Source: Blastocatellia bacterium
GTDB taxonomy: Bacteria; Acidobacteriota; Blastocatellia; Pyrinomonadales; Pyrinomonadaceae
NCBI GenBank assembly: GCA_003488005.1
Contig: DNND01000144.1
Coordinates: 8,106-22,328, forward strand
DNA: 14,223 bases
Direction of reading: 5' to 3'
The notes beneath the pieces are model-generated. The model was given only the letters and a program-made list of their open reading frames with translations, was not told the DNA's origin and did no database searches. Of the stretch, positions 14,207-14,223 are shown one piece after another. The position numbers were made by a program, and so were the translations under genes. Numbering within the stretch: position 1 is the stretch's first letter; each line of letters starts with the position of its first letter.

Positions 14207-14223
14207 TGAGGTCAGTACCACCA
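14207..14223 (+). repeat. Start of a second family B REP unit, cut by the window end
   Basis: The sequence TGAGGTCAGTACC at 14207-14219 is identical to 3527-3539, the head of the family B unit. It then continues CACC into what would be the hairpin stem, differing from the other copy. The window ends before the rest can be seen. Confidence 0.6.

Overview
The window looks like chromosomal DNA from an Acidobacteriota bacterium, probably class Blastocatellia (Pyrinomonadaceae-like). I infer this from the VWFA-related secreted protein type common in that phylum, a kinase with an N-terminal zinc ribbon, the moderate GC content, and the many short palindromic intergenic repeats. Taxonomy is inference, because no rRNA or other marker is present. 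Nearly every gene is on the minus strand. The one clear plus-strand gene encodes an FHA protein at 1731-2435.

Layout. 1-1148: a palindromic repeat, a small CPCC protein, and a lipoprotein with five 11-residue repeats and a good terminator. 1149-1730: a gene-free stretch with a 150-bp nested palindrome. 1731-3327: a membrane-anchored FHA protein, convergent with an exported protein of unknown function, then tRNA-Gly(CCC). 3328-12708: a Kdo (lipopolysaccharide sugar) cluster read on the minus strand as kdsB, a small membrane protein, pyrG, a Ser/Thr kinase, kdsA, a secreted M1-peptidase-like protein that has lost its zinc site, and kdsC. 13002-14069: a secreted VWA-domain protein.

How the genes fit together. 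KdsA makes Kdo-8-phosphate, KdsC dephosphorylates it, PyrG supplies CTP, and KdsB uses CTP to activate Kdo for lipid A-core assembly. The kinase stop lies 15 bp before the kdsA start, so the two are probably co-transcribed. The FHA protein and the kinase could belong to one phosphothreonine signalling circuit, but that is inference.

The most unusual material is between the genes. At least six different families of inverted-repeat elements sit in 14 kb, most built as two inverted copies of a small hairpin unit (REPIN-like). One carries a GTAG-headed REP hairpin at both ends. Another element has landed on the 3' end of kdsB and now encodes its last 19 residues and stop codon. A heptamer-like repeat similarly covers the stop of the small membrane protein. 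No RAYT transposase, CRISPR array, insertion sequence or riboswitch is visible.
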